Positions 54,209-63,395 of a stretch of 64,000 bases of DNA are shown one piece after another. Source of the DNA: Nostoc sp. NMS4. GTDB taxonomy: Bacteria; Cyanobacteriota; Cyanobacteriia; Cyanobacteriales; Nostocaceae. Under the pieces are notes generated by a model, which was not told where the DNA came from, did not search any database, and saw only the letters and a program-made list of their open reading frames with translations. Within the stretch, counting starts at the first letter, position 1. Every line of letters begins with the position of its first letter. Location of the stretch: positions 1-64,000 of the forward strand of contig NZ_JABXKI010000165.1 of the NCBI RefSeq assembly GCF_017115095.1, read 5' to 3'. The translations under genes and the position numbers were made by a program.

Positions 54209-54316
54209 GTGAAAAATGACATAAGGCCAATACAACAGGGTGTCCGGGTTAAGGCTACATCAAAAATTTTTTCAAACACCTCTCCTAGTGATCACGACAG
54301 GAGAGAAACATGCTGA
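54209..54316 (+). CDS. Small protein (35 aa) coupled to the NERQ-motif gene
   Basis: GTG at 54209 follows AGGGA by 8 bases. It encodes VKNDIRPIQQGVRVKATSKI and ends ...HDRRETC. Its stop overlaps the start of the next gene (ATGCTGA), the usual sign of translational coupling. The peptide is basic and has real-protein composition. It is too short for the ORF track. Function is unknown. Confidence 0.5.
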   Translation: MKNDIRPIQQGVRVKATSKIFSNTSPSDHDRRETC

Positions 54317-55731
54317 CAGTAGATAGAGAAACCAAATCAGAACTTCATTACGATGATCTCAACAGTAGTATCAAAGACACCTTCGCTGCTCTTGACCAAT
54401 TTGAGTTGCAAGCAGTAGAACAGGTTCGCATCATGCATGACGAGCAGATGTACAGAATCGCTGGATACAAAAACTTTGAAAAATATTGCCAAGGCGAATT
54501 GCATATATATGGCGGCTATCGGCGTATAAATCAACTCTTAGGGGCATCAAAAGTTATTGTTGCAGCAGGGGAGTTGGGGTCACAGATTAAAAATGAGCGC
54601 CAAGCCCGTCCTCTTTTGAGGTTAGCCAAAGAACCAGAAAAACTTATTGCTGCGATCACACTGGCTCTTGAATCAAACCCAGACCCTAGTGAATCAGATT
54701 TCGCAGCTGCGGCTAATATTGTTGCCCCAATGCCTTTAGGCAGAAAGCCATTCCATCAGGAACCATTGGTTCCCAAAAATCAGGAACCATTGGTTCCCAA
54801 AAACATGAAAGTCACAATTTCATCACCAGAACATCCCCGTTATGGAGAATCGGGAGTAATTGAGGCTTCGGCTCCGAATAATTCGCAGCAGATTGTCACC
54901 TTCTCTGATGGTGAAAGGCTGCTGGTAAACAACACTGATTTGGATGCCGCAATTGTGTCCCAATCGACTGAGCGTACATATCCTAAAGTTTATGCCGAAG
55001 CGATCGCAGCACTCAAAGAGCAACACAAACTTGAGTTAGAGCGCCTAGAGCAGGAATTGAGGATTGGACTACAAGCAGAAGCGGGGGCTAGAGCCGAAGC
55101 CCAAGTAAGTGAGCAAATCCAATCTCTGCAAGACCTGTACAAGCAGCAGAGGGAGCAAAATATCCAGTTGCAGCAGCGATTGGATGAAATGGAGGGGTTG
55201 AGAAAGCTCGATATTGAGAATCAGCAACTCCACCAACGTATCCAGGAACTAGAAAACGCACTACTTGAACGCCCTCAACAGCAGTGGGGAAATACTATGA
55301 CGCAACAGGCGACTATTGTGTTGAACAAGCAAGTCAAAGAGGCGTTAGAAAAAACCATTGATTTGCGAACTCTTGCAGCCGAACCCCCCAAAGAAAATGC
55401 CCAAGAATGTCTACGGCTCATGGGCATGGCACTGAAAAACCTAAGCGTTGCCATGAACAACACCCAAGCTCTCAAGGCGGCAGCGATAATTTTGGGGAGT
55501 GAACCCACAAAAGAAGCGATCGCAACAAGGACGGAGCAATTACAACTATTACCTGTGGCTATTAGGGAAATTAGGCAAGTACTTGCTCGTCTTGAGTTTA
55601 CATGGCAGGAATTTTGGGCTGTGGCTGAAAAATACGAGGTGATCAAAGCAGACTACTGGGCTGAACTTACCACCCAGGAGACTGATTTAATCACAAAAGA
55701 AAAGGAAAAACAGTTAACAGTTAACAGTTAA
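54310..55731 (+). CDS. NERQ-motif plasmid protein with coiled coil, upstream of the replication gene
   Basis: 473 residues; AGGAGAG lies just before the ATG. The N-terminal region (NFEKYCQGELHIYGGYRRINQLL, then KNERQARPLLRLAKEPEKL) matches the pattern of the protein at 41826 and recalls ParB-type DNA-binding proteins. A beta domain follows (MKVTISSPEHPRYGESGVIE). Then comes a long coiled coil (about 230-330) and a helical C-terminus. A 24-bp tandem duplication adds a second QEPLVPKN to the linker. Partition or replication control is the likely role. A MITE begins at its stop codon. Confidence 0.78.
   Translation: MLTVDRETKSELHYDDLNSSIKDTFAALDQFELQAVEQVRIMHDEQMYRIAGYKNFEKYCQGELHIYGGYRRINQLLGASKVIVAAGELGSQIKNERQARPLLRLAKEPEKLIAAITLALESNPDPSESDFAAAANIVAPMPLGRKPFHQEPLVPKNQEPLVPKNMKVTISSPEHPRYGESGVIEASAPNNSQQIVTFSDGERLLVNNTDLDAAIVSQSTERTYPKVYAEAIAALKEQHKLELERLEQELRIGLQAEAGARAEAQVSEQIQSLQDLYKQQREQNIQLQQRLDEMEGLRKLDIENQQLHQRIQELENALLERPQQQWGNTMTQQATIVLNKQVKEALEKTIDLRTLAAEPPKENAQECLRLMGMALKNLSVAMNNTQALKAAAIILGSEPTKEAIATRTEQLQLLPVAIREIRQVLARLEFTWQEFWAVAEKYEVIKADYWAELTTQETDLITKEKEKQLTVNS
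54757..54804 (+). repeat. 24-bp tandem duplication containing GGAACCATTGGTTCC palindromes
   Basis: Two head-to-tail copies of a 24-bp unit, each with the interrupted palindrome GGAACCATTGGTTCC. They are in frame and encode QEPLVPKN twice. The CCATTGG centre is the same as in the intragenic palindrome at 42388. Confidence 0.85.
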
Positions 55732-55826
55732 GCTGATCGTCATTCATTTTTCGAGGTTGATTCGCTGTAAGGATAACCCTACGGGTTCTGCTCCCGCAGT
55801 ACAGAGGGAGATTTTATGCAACTTAC
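55729..55826. mobile_element. Relative of the MITE in the MFS gene
   Basis: TAAGCTGATCGTCATTCATT is nearly the same as the left end at 40528, and TTTTATGCAACTTA matches its right part; the middle differs. The right inverted end is not preserved. The element supplies the stop codon (TAA) of the NERQ-motif gene. Confidence 0.6.
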
Positions 55827-56028
55827 AGCAGTTTTCGAGCAAACCCGCCACAAAAATAAATCCTAAAACAAAGCCCAGTATTGCTTTTAGTTGTGGCACA
55901 TTTGATTGCAATTCGCTGTAAATAAATGCTCCGTCCTTATCGCTGATAATGCGGATACTTGATGACTGATGAATGCGGCATAGGTGCAATGTCGCTCAGA
56001 TTGTCATGGAAAAATAAAGGTATTGAAT

Positions 56029-59000
56029 GTGAATACAAATAAAAATGCAATTAAGAGTGGCAACAAAGAGCCATTCGAGCCGAAACCAGATTGCAAGGTA
56101 TCAATTGAGCAGATATTACACCCAATTGAATACCCAAACAATCTCAAGGCTGCTGAATACCATGAGTTATATGTTGGTAGTGCCATTCATCCAGCCCTGA
56201 TTGAGAGCTGCTTCTTCCACATCGAAGGAGAATCAATTTACGATTACCTGTTTATCTCCAACAAAATCCCTCGAAAAAATGCAGGTCGAGTCACAGATGC
56301 ATACATAAGGCAATATCAGCATCTATTGCTGGGAGGAACATGGATTCAATCTCTTGACCCGTTTAAAAACTGGCAACCAATGGAGTGGGGGCGGATTAAG
56401 CCCAACTTCCCGCGCATTGATTGGGAGAAAGGTAAACCCGTCAAATACGAGTCACCCCCCAAAACCCCCAACCGCGTTACCTACTTTGATGTTGCTAACC
56501 CCATCTGGGACAAAGTAGCAAAACGTTATTTAATTAAGCGCTATCATTCCCTTTTGGCCCTGCGCTTACTGGATAAACTCAATCCACTAATATTTTGGGA
56601 GTGGGTGAAACAGCATCCAGAGATTCCGATAATATTATGCGAAGGGGAGAAGAAAGCCGCTTGCTTGCTGAGTCTGGGGTTTGTAGCGATCGCACTTCCG
56701 GGAATTTGGAACGGGCGCGTGGGCAAACAAGATTTTGATGAACGGTTGCATCCTGACTTAGTACCAATGGCTCAGGCGGGGCGCAAGTTCATTATTTTAT
56801 TCGACTACGAAACTTCTTCTAAAACCAGGTGGTCGGTGTTTCAAGCCACTGTTCGCACTGCAAAAGCAATCGAATCGGCAGGTTGCTTTTGTGAAGTTGC
56901 ATTACTGCCGGGGCCAGAAAAAGGCGTTGATGATTTTGTAGTTAGTCGCAGTGAAGATGCCAATGCACTACTAACTGCAATTATAGACGATGCCAAATCA
57001 CTTGCCGATTACCAGCGCTCGTATCGGGCTAAGAAATGGGGACTTAGCAAATACAAACCAGATGTCACTATTAATATCAAGTATCTCTCTGAGGCTTTGT
57101 GCATTCCTGAACTTGAAGAAAAATGCTTGAGAGTGCCTGAGCTTTATGAGCTTGAAAAGGAACAACTTTTCACGCCATCTATAAAAGGACATCAAAGAAA
57201 CAAGGAGTCTACCAATTCTGGCGAAGTTGATTCATCCAAATCGAAGAAATCCCCTACCTTCAATTTCCCAAAATCAGGACTGGTTGTACTCTGGAGCGAC
57301 ATGGGTACAGGCAAAACTGAACTTATGCGCTGGTGGCGTAACCAAAACCCCGACGCGCGGTTCCTCAACAATGGGCATCGCGTAAATTTGCTGAAAAATC
57401 TTGCCGAACGACTCAAAACCGCCATGTACTCTGATTTGGGTTACACAGGTTTAGCTCAAGCCCAAGCCCTTAGTATTACTATTGACAGCTTGCATAAGCT
57501 GAATACTCAGTCTCTCACCTACGGCTGCATATTTATAGATGAAGCCTGCCAATACCTTACCCACCTACTACACAGTAATACTTGCAAACAACACCGTGCA
57601 GCAATACTTGAAGTACTGGAATATATAGTATACAATGCGCCACTGGTCGTCATCGCTGATGCACACATGGATGATTTAACGGTAGACTTCTTTCTTGCAA
57701 TGCGACCAAAAGGTGAAGTCCCGTACATTATCAAAAACGAGTGGCGAAACGGTTCACGCACAATTTATTGGTACGAGGGGGATAATTCAAGCGCCCTAGT
57801 CGCCCAAATCTCGGCAGCGCTGATGCTTGGTGAGAAAATCATGGTTGCAAGTGACAGTAAGCGTTTCATCAAGAAACTCGACAAATCCTTTACTATCAAG
57901 TACGAAGAATCTAACTCCGAAAAATCACATACACCACAAAAATGGCGCATTTGGTCGGTTCATTCCGATAATTCTGGCAGCGATGAAAATGTCGCTTTCA
58001 TCAAAGATATCACCAACGCCGTCAAAAACTTTGATGCCTTGTTCACCTCTCCCAGTCTCGGTACTGGTGTCGATATTTCTGAGTATCATTTTGATGTTGT
58101 ATTCGGTGTCTTTCACGGTGTTTCCCAAACCGCTACTGAGTGCGCTCAACAACTGTACCGCTATCGTCCAAAAGTCCCGTTTCATATTTGGGTGGCCCCA
58201 CGTCCTCCCTTTGGTTACAAGGATACCAATGCTACCAAGATTAAAGAGCGCTTGCTCCAAACCAATGAAATGACCGCTTTTCTGTTGCGGATTGACCGTC
58301 AAACAGGTAAGCGCGGAGCCGAGAAAGATTGGGCGCTTGAGGCTTACTGCCAAATTCTTGCCAACCGCCACTATTCTCTCAATAATCTGCGCGATGATTT
58401 GCGATCGCTGCTCACCGAAATGGGCAATACATTTATATGTGTGGGCAGTGATGATGATACTCAATCCCGTGAAAGTTTAAAAGCAGCAGCAGAAGCTTTG
58501 GATCATGCCCACAATTCTCATGTTGCCAAGGCTAAGAATATTACTTTGAGTGAGTACCGTGCCCGTCAGAGCAAAGATTACCTTGACCCTAGCGAAATTT
58601 TTGAATGTGAAAAGTTCCGCATTTCTGATTCTTACGGCATCGAAGTAACCGAATCACTCGTAGAAATGGATAAAGGTGGCCGCTTAATTAGAGCAATTGC
58701 TGGACTTGAAGCCATTTTAGCCCCACCCGAAGAATCGTTTACTGACCCCAAAACTGGGCAAACTTATCCTACACCACCAACAATTGTCACCCAAAAAGAC
58801 CGCACCGAGCGCGACAATCTACCTTTGTGCATCGACTGGGGCAATTATTCGGCGCGGTGGCTGGCTAGATTTAACCTGGGGCTGCATCAGATTCTCACTT
58901 CTTTAGTTGCAGGTGAGGAAGTTACCGCCTCGGATTCCACCTTACTCAAGATGAGGGACATCGCTATACATTGTGCTGCTCACGTCAAAGCAATTCTTGG

Positions 59001-59565
59001 GTTTACTATCCCCAGCGACTGTAAGCCTATTTGGTTGCTAGGAACTTTAGTAGAGCAGCTGGGGCTAAAGTTGACTTTCCGTAAGCAAGGTAAACGCGGT
59101 CAACAGGTGAAACTTTTCTCTTTATCTAAAGAGCAATTGGAATTTGCTCTCCAGGTAATTGCTCATCGCGTGGAAAAGCGTAATCAAAAAGAAAATCGAA
59201 CCTATTACGCTGCTCAAACCCCTGCTGTGTATAGTGTAAACCCTAATCAGCAGCCCGTATCCATCCCCCCCCTTGATGCTATAGGGAACTCCCATTGCCA
59301 AGGGGAGGATACTACCGAATTTGAGTCGCCCCCAACCGATCGCATTACGCTACTCCACTGCGTAGAAATACTTCGCTCTGGTATTTCTCGTGGAGTAGAC
59401 GCAATTAAAGGCATTCTCAAGCGATGGCAGAGTGATTTGCGCTGGGAGACGGTGCTGGAACTTGAAGCGATCGCGGCAAATGAACTGCGACTTGTGGAAT
59501 CTCAAGTTCCTGAATTTTATGAATGGCTCTCGGAAGAAGTGTTACCTATGGAGGGGGCTGGCTAG
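56029..59565 (+). CDS. CyRepA1-family plasmid replication protein (primase-helicase)
   Basis: A large replication initiator of cyanobacterial plasmids. GTG 56029 has AAAGG 8 bases before it and is preferred to the track's GTG at 55984, giving 1178 residues. The N-terminal half holds a TOPRIM-like DUF3854 region: IILCEGEKKAA and FIILFDYET. The helicase/ATPase part has Walker A WSDMGTGKTELMR and Walker B CIFIDEACQYL. The C-terminal third includes LGFTIPSDCKPIWLLGTLVE, of which a degraded second copy is found at 63396. It is the strongest evidence that this region is, or was, a plasmid. It lies behind a NERQ-motif gene and before a tyrosine recombinase. Confidence 0.92.
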   Translation: MNTNKNAIKSGNKEPFEPKPDCKVSIEQILHPIEYPNNLKAAEYHELYVGSAIHPALIESCFFHIEGESIYDYLFISNKIPRKNAGRVTDAYIRQYQHLLLGGTWIQSLDPFKNWQPMEWGRIKPNFPRIDWEKGKPVKYESPPKTPNRVTYFDVANPIWDKVAKRYLIKRYHSLLALRLLDKLNPLIFWEWVKQHPEIPIILCEGEKKAACLLSLGFVAIALPGIWNGRVGKQDFDERLHPDLVPMAQAGRKFIILFDYETSSKTRWSVFQATVRTAKAIESAGCFCEVALLPGPEKGVDDFVVSRSEDANALLTAIIDDAKSLADYQRSYRAKKWGLSKYKPDVTINIKYLSEALCIPELEEKCLRVPELYELEKEQLFTPSIKGHQRNKESTNSGEVDSSKSKKSPTFNFPKSGLVVLWSDMGTGKTELMRWWRNQNPDARFLNNGHRVNLLKNLAERLKTAMYSDLGYTGLAQAQALSITIDSLHKLNTQSLTYGCIFIDEACQYLTHLLHSNTCKQHRAAILEVLEYIVYNAPLVVIADAHMDDLTVDFFLAMRPKGEVPYIIKNEWRNGSRTIYWYEGDNSSALVAQISAALMLGEKIMVASDSKRFIKKLDKSFTIKYEESNSEKSHTPQKWRIWSVHSDNSGSDENVAFIKDITNAVKNFDALFTSPSLGTGVDISEYHFDVVFGVFHGVSQTATECAQQLYRYRPKVPFHIWVAPRPPFGYKDTNATKIKERLLQTNEMTAFLLRIDRQTGKRGAEKDWALEAYCQILANRHYSLNNLRDDLRSLLTEMGNTFICVGSDDDTQSRESLKAAAEALDHAHNSHVAKAKNITLSEYRARQSKDYLDPSEIFECEKFRISDSYGIEVTESLVEMDKGGRLIRAIAGLEAILAPPEESFTDPKTGQTYPTPPTIVTQKDRTERDNLPLCIDWGNYSARWLARFNLGLHQILTSLVAGEEVTASDSTLLKMRDIAIHCAAHVKAILGFTIPSDCKPIWLLGTLVEQLGLKLTFRKQGKRGQQVKLFSLSKEQLEFALQVIAHRVEKRNQKENRTYYAAQTPAVYSVNPNQQPVSIPPLDAIGNSHCQGEDTTEFESPPTDRITLLHCVEILRSGISRGVDAIKGILKRWQSDLRWETVLELEAIAANELRLVESQVPEFYEWLSEEVLPMEGAG

Positions 59566-59671
59566 AGAAAAATCCCTTTGGCATTTGAAAGCTGTTTTTT
59601 GTTTCGTTCCCGGTAGCAATTGATGCCACTGGTTCCAATTTGTGCTGCATTTTCACAAGTCATGCAAAATG

Positions 59672-60601
59672 TTAAAGATCCATCAAGTTTAAAGCGCTAC
59701 TGTCATTGGGTCTAGCTTTCAAATAGCGATCGGTGATGGCTAAATTGGCATGACCCAAAGTTTCTTTCACCAGCACTGGATTAGTCCCGCGCTCAATCGC
59801 GTGAGAACCGTGGGCATGACGTAACCAGTGAGCAGAAACCAGTTCGCTTAATCCAGCTTCTTGTGCAATTGCTTTGACAATCGGGTGCAAGTTTTGACGG
59901 TCGAGATGTCCCCCTTTTTGACTTCGGAAAACTGCGTCTGTAGGTAAAGCTTGACCTTTGAACTCCATTAGTTCCGCCCACAGTTTCGGCTTAATGAGAA
60001 TTGTGCGATTTTTGCTCCCCTTGGCTTTTCTCACGTACACCTGTCCACTATCACTGCGGGGTGTCAAATCTACCCAAGTTAAATTACAGATTTCACTTGC
60101 CCGTAACCCTGCCTGATACAAGAGTTTGATAATTAACAAATTACGTAGGGCTGTGTACTGTCGTTTGGAAGTTTTCGCATCAGCTAAATGCTTATTGGCT
60201 GCCCGTATCAACAATTTAATATCAGCTTCATCGAGATAGCGTTCGTTGATTACATCTGGCAATTCACCCAGTTTTAGTGCCATACCCACATTAAAAGGGA
60301 GATATCCAATTTTATGAGCGAAACTAATCAAGCTTTTAGCACAAGCTATGTATATCCGCTTTGTGCTTTCGGCATTGCCCCCAAAGTCAGCGGCGTATTC
60401 TACCAAGTCTTCATAAGTCACTTTTTTGAGCGGCTTGTCCAGAAAATCCAGAAATCGCCTAGTGTATCGCTGGTAAGCCCGAATAGAAGACGACGCTTTT
60501 CCCTCCAGCCACAGCGCAATCAACTTCGCCTCCGCCTGCGCTACTGGCAAGGAAGCAAGAGCCTTTCTATGCGCTGTTATGTGGACAAGAGAGAGCGTCA
60601 T
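59672..60601 (-). CDS. Tyrosine recombinase (XerC/D-like)
   Basis: 309 residues from ATG 60601, which has AAGGGAG 8 bases before it; the track's start 30 bases earlier is inside the control region. The N-terminal core-binding part (RAYQRYTRRFLDFLDKPL) precedes the catalytic residues: Arg in QAGLRASEICNL, HxxR in SAHWLRHAHGSH and Tyr in ITDRYLKARP. It probably resolves plasmid multimers or integrates the plasmid. It faces the replication gene. It differs from the recombinase at 15556 in length and sequence. Confidence 0.92.
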   Translation of the reverse strand: MTLSLVHITAHRKALASLPVAQAEAKLIALWLEGKASSSIRAYQRYTRRFLDFLDKPLKKVTYEDLVEYAADFGGNAESTKRIYIACAKSLISFAHKIGYLPFNVGMALKLGELPDVINERYLDEADIKLLIRAANKHLADAKTSKRQYTALRNLLIIKLLYQAGLRASEICNLTWVDLTPRSDSGQVYVRKAKGSKNRTILIKPKLWAELMEFKGQALPTDAVFRSQKGGHLDRQNLHPIVKAIAQEAGLSELVSAHWLRHAHGSHAIERGTNPVLVKETLGHANLAITDRYLKARPNDSSALNLMDL

Positions 60602-60616
60602 TTTTATTACTCCCTT

Positions 60617-60667
60617 AAAAATCAGACACAATCACAGTTTCGTCTGGTTTTATAGTGTCTGATTTTT
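60617..60667. promoter_or_regulatory. Perfect 13-bp inverted repeat upstream of the recombinase gene
   Basis: AAAAATCAGACAC and GTGTCTGATTTTT are 25 bases apart, overlapping the region where the recombinase promoter and ribosome site must lie. It could be an operator, or a recombination site bound by the recombinase. The spacing is larger than the 6-8 bases of ordinary Xer sites, so an operator is more likely. Confidence 0.65.
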
Positions 60668-60828
60668 ATTGTCCTTTAAAATGGGCGTTTCAACTCACCC
60701 TCAAGCGAATGAAAATTTCTCGATTTTTGCGTATAGTACACCTCTAATACTGAGGAGCGTGACAAACACAATACTGTTATGCAATTGTTCAGCAGGGTAT
60801 TTATTTTGAAAAGCCTAAAAGTAGGTGA

Positions 60829-60974
60829 AAAAAATAAACTAAAAATGACTTTATAGTTAATAAATGATATAAGAGGTCAAAGAGCGGACTCCAAAGTTTA
60901 TTTACGCCGCAGTGTACTGCTTTTTAAGCGCTATCACGCCATAAAACTATAGAGTCATTTTTAGTTTATTTTTT
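60829..60974. mobile_element. 146-bp inverted-repeat element (MITE-like)
   Basis: Arms of 30 bp match with one difference (AAAAAATAAACTAAAAATGA... and its inverse), enclosing about 86 bases. It has no ORF. The flanks show no convincing target duplication. It lies in the spacer between the recombinase and the helicase genes; the rest of that 560-base spacer holds nothing I can identify. Confidence 0.65.
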
Positions 60975-61197
60975 GAGAGTGGTTTGATTGCTTTGTGTTT
61001 AAGACACTTTTTTTCTAGAACCGCAAACGGGAGCTAGAGAAGTAGTTTCTCAAGAATTGCCAAGGCACTTACCAGTAATGAAATGCCCCGCCGTCGCTTA
61101 CCAGACAGGGGGCGAAAGCACAGCTAGCTACTTCTTTTCTCACTCTTGATTGAGAGCAACAACCGCAAGCCGGGTGAAATTGTTAAGTTGAACATTT

Positions 61198-63324
61198 CTA
61201 AATTGCAATCGTCGGGTGCAAAAAAGCGCTTTCCAACCGCTGCTGTAATCGCGTATATCGCAGTTGGCCGTCACTAGAACGCAAAGCCTTGGATATCGCT
61301 TTCTTGGAACCAACGACAATCGCTAACTGCTTGGCACAAGTTAATGCTGTGTACAACTGTTTACGAGACAACATCATATAAGGCTGCGTATAAATTGGCA
61401 GAATCACTACCGGATATTCTGAACCCTGGCTTTGATGAATGGTGAGGCTCCAGGCGAGGGCAATTTGATTTAAGTCTGCTCTGGTCCTAACGACAGTATG
61501 CTTACGATACTGCACAGTAACTTCCATCTCTTCAGGATCAATGACCTTGATAATTCCGAAGTCGCCATTAAAAATTTCGTGATTATAATCATTAGTCAGT
61601 TGAATGATCCGATCGCCTTCTCGTAATAAATTCCCGCCCCTGGTAATCTCTACTTTGTCGGGACTGGGCGGATTAATCAACTGCTGCAATACGGTATTGA
61701 GGTTACGAGTCCCAAGCAAACCGCGCGACGTGGGGCAAAGCACTTGCACATCCGTAGCTCGATTGTAACCCAGGCGGGGAATCAAGTCTGTAATGATTTC
61801 GGATATTGCTTTAACACCATGTTTGGGGTGATGACCGCCGCCGTGCCACAGACACTCAGACACGGGATTATCGGAAATCGGTTCAATTGTGGGAAACTGG
61901 CTTCGGTTAATTTGGTGAGCAGAGGTGATAATTGCGCTCTGTTGGGCTTGCCTAAATACCTTGGTCAACCGCACCACCGGAACGTGACCAGAATTAATCA
62001 AGTCAGCAAAGATTTGACCGGGACCGACAGAGGGTAACTGGTCAATGTCACCCACTAGCAGTAGTTGGGAACCGTATTGTATCGCCTTTACCAAAGAAGA
62101 TGCCAGAAACAAATCAAGCATACTAGCTTCTAGCGCGACAATTGCGGTATGGGGTAAAGGGTTTTGATTATCGCGTAAGAAGGCCATTGTCTTTGGGTCA
62201 AATTCCAACAAGCAGTGTATGGTCTTGGCTTCGAGTTGTGTGATTTGACTCAGGCGTTGAGCAGCGCGTCCAGTTGGCGCAGCTAAGGCGATAGATTTGC
62301 CCATTGCTTTCCACAGAGAGACTATGGTCTGGGTGGTGAAAGTTTTACCGCAACCGGGGCCACCAGTAAGAATCATTACCCTTGAATATGCAGCCATTTC
62401 TACCGCTAGCCGTTGCTGTGGTGAAAGTTTGATTTTACGACTCTTGGTGAAGCGCTCAATCCAGGCGCGAACACGAGGCATATCTTGTGCAACTGGTTGG
62501 CAAAATCTAGATTGTATTAATTGAGCAAGGTTCTGTTCGGTGTGAAAGTACGTTGGTAGATAACATAGCAGCGTTTGGTCTTCGCTTTTCTCGCGGATTA
62601 AGTCATCCTTGAGTGCCATGTCTTTGATAATATCAGCGAGGGCATCTTCTTCGGGTGTGTGATCTGCTGTAGTCAGCAGTTTGATAACATTCTCAATGAG
62701 TTTTGGCTGGGGTAAATAGCAATGCCCATCGGCAGCAGCTTCGTTCAAAACATGAATTAAACCAGCACGGTAACGGAACTGACTATCAGGCGCAACTCCT
62801 AAATTAAAGGCAATTTTATCAGTTCTCAGAAAACCAATACGGTAGATGTCAGCAGCTAACTGGTAGGGATTGCTGGTGAGAGTAGCGAGTGCTTCATCCT
62901 TGTACTGCCTGTAAATTTTGACTGCATAAGTAGTAGAAACGCCATGACTGTGGAGAAATAGCATTAAATAGATGTAAGAGATGTAAGAAAATAAAATAAA
63001 AATAAGTTGATAGCTAAATAAAGATATTTTGAATTGAAGCAGAGACTTCATATTTGGGTTATGCCATCGGCGACGGCGACCCGGACGCGAACAATCCCAC
63101 AAACTATCGAGTTTGCCCCAGTACCAGCGATGAATTGTGTCGCGTACAGTCTGTGGATGCCATTTTAAGTATTGTGCGATCTTTAGCACTGTCCATCCAG
63201 CGGCTGATAAGCGTAGTACAGTGGCACGACTTTGAGTTCTTGGTGGTATACCTTTTGCTTGAGTGAGTGCTAGTAGGGCTTGATCTTCTATTGGTGACAG
63301 GTCAACTTTTAAAGGCGCTGGCAT
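61198..63324 (-). CDS. RecD2-like helicase fused in frame to an IS630-type transposase N-terminus
   Basis: 708 codons of two origins. Residues 1 to about 95 are an IS630-type HTH head (TVLKIAQYLKWHPQTVRDTIHRW). Residues about 96-120 are AT-rich DNA translated into a hydrophobic stretch. From about 122 the sequence is RecD2: HGVSTTYAVKIYRQYKDEAL, GGPGCGKTFTT (Walker A), VGDIDQLPSVGPG and, near the end, SLTIHQSQGSEYPVV. RecD2 normally starts about 190 residues earlier with an OB-like domain, missing here. The helicase motors are complete, but the fused protein may be non-functional or poorly expressed. Confidence 0.85.
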   Translation of the reverse strand: MPAPLKVDLSPIEDQALLALTQAKGIPPRTQSRATVLRLSAAGWTVLKIAQYLKWHPQTVRDTIHRWYWGKLDSLWDCSRPGRRRRWHNPNMKSLLQFKISLFSYQLIFILFSYISYIYLMLFLHSHGVSTTYAVKIYRQYKDEALATLTSNPYQLAADIYRIGFLRTDKIAFNLGVAPDSQFRYRAGLIHVLNEAAADGHCYLPQPKLIENVIKLLTTADHTPEEDALADIIKDMALKDDLIREKSEDQTLLCYLPTYFHTEQNLAQLIQSRFCQPVAQDMPRVRAWIERFTKSRKIKLSPQQRLAVEMAAYSRVMILTGGPGCGKTFTTQTIVSLWKAMGKSIALAAPTGRAAQRLSQITQLEAKTIHCLLEFDPKTMAFLRDNQNPLPHTAIVALEASMLDLFLASSLVKAIQYGSQLLLVGDIDQLPSVGPGQIFADLINSGHVPVVRLTKVFRQAQQSAIITSAHQINRSQFPTIEPISDNPVSECLWHGGGHHPKHGVKAISEIITDLIPRLGYNRATDVQVLCPTSRGLLGTRNLNTVLQQLINPPSPDKVEITRGGNLLREGDRIIQLTNDYNHEIFNGDFGIIKVIDPEEMEVTVQYRKHTVVRTRADLNQIALAWSLTIHQSQGSEYPVVILPIYTQPYMMLSRKQLYTALTCAKQLAIVVGSKKAISKALRSSDGQLRYTRLQQRLESAFLHPTIAI
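63040..63324 (-). mobile_element. IS630-family transposase 5' fragment
   Basis: About 95 codons from ATG 63324, with the winged/HTH head of IS630-type transposases, ending near RPGRRRRWHNPNM. The DDE catalytic part is absent: the reading frame continues into AT-rich DNA with a GATGTAAGA direct repeat and then recD2. It marks a deletion or partial insertion. Confidence 0.7.
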
Positions 63325-63395
63325 CTTGGTCAGGGGTAAAATATTTACGACTAAAAGAGATTATCCCAATTTGATGTGCCATTATTCTCTCTCGA

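Noticed and set aside
55744-55989. 81-aa minus ORF with a hydrophobic stretch
   Set aside because: Its C-terminal half is the MITE read in reverse, and the rest has no ribosome site or family look; a fragment of a small membrane protein remains possible.
57827-58464. ORFs of 148 and 179 aa inside the replication gene
   Set aside because: Both are out-of-frame shadows of the CyRepA1 helicase part, which is well supported.
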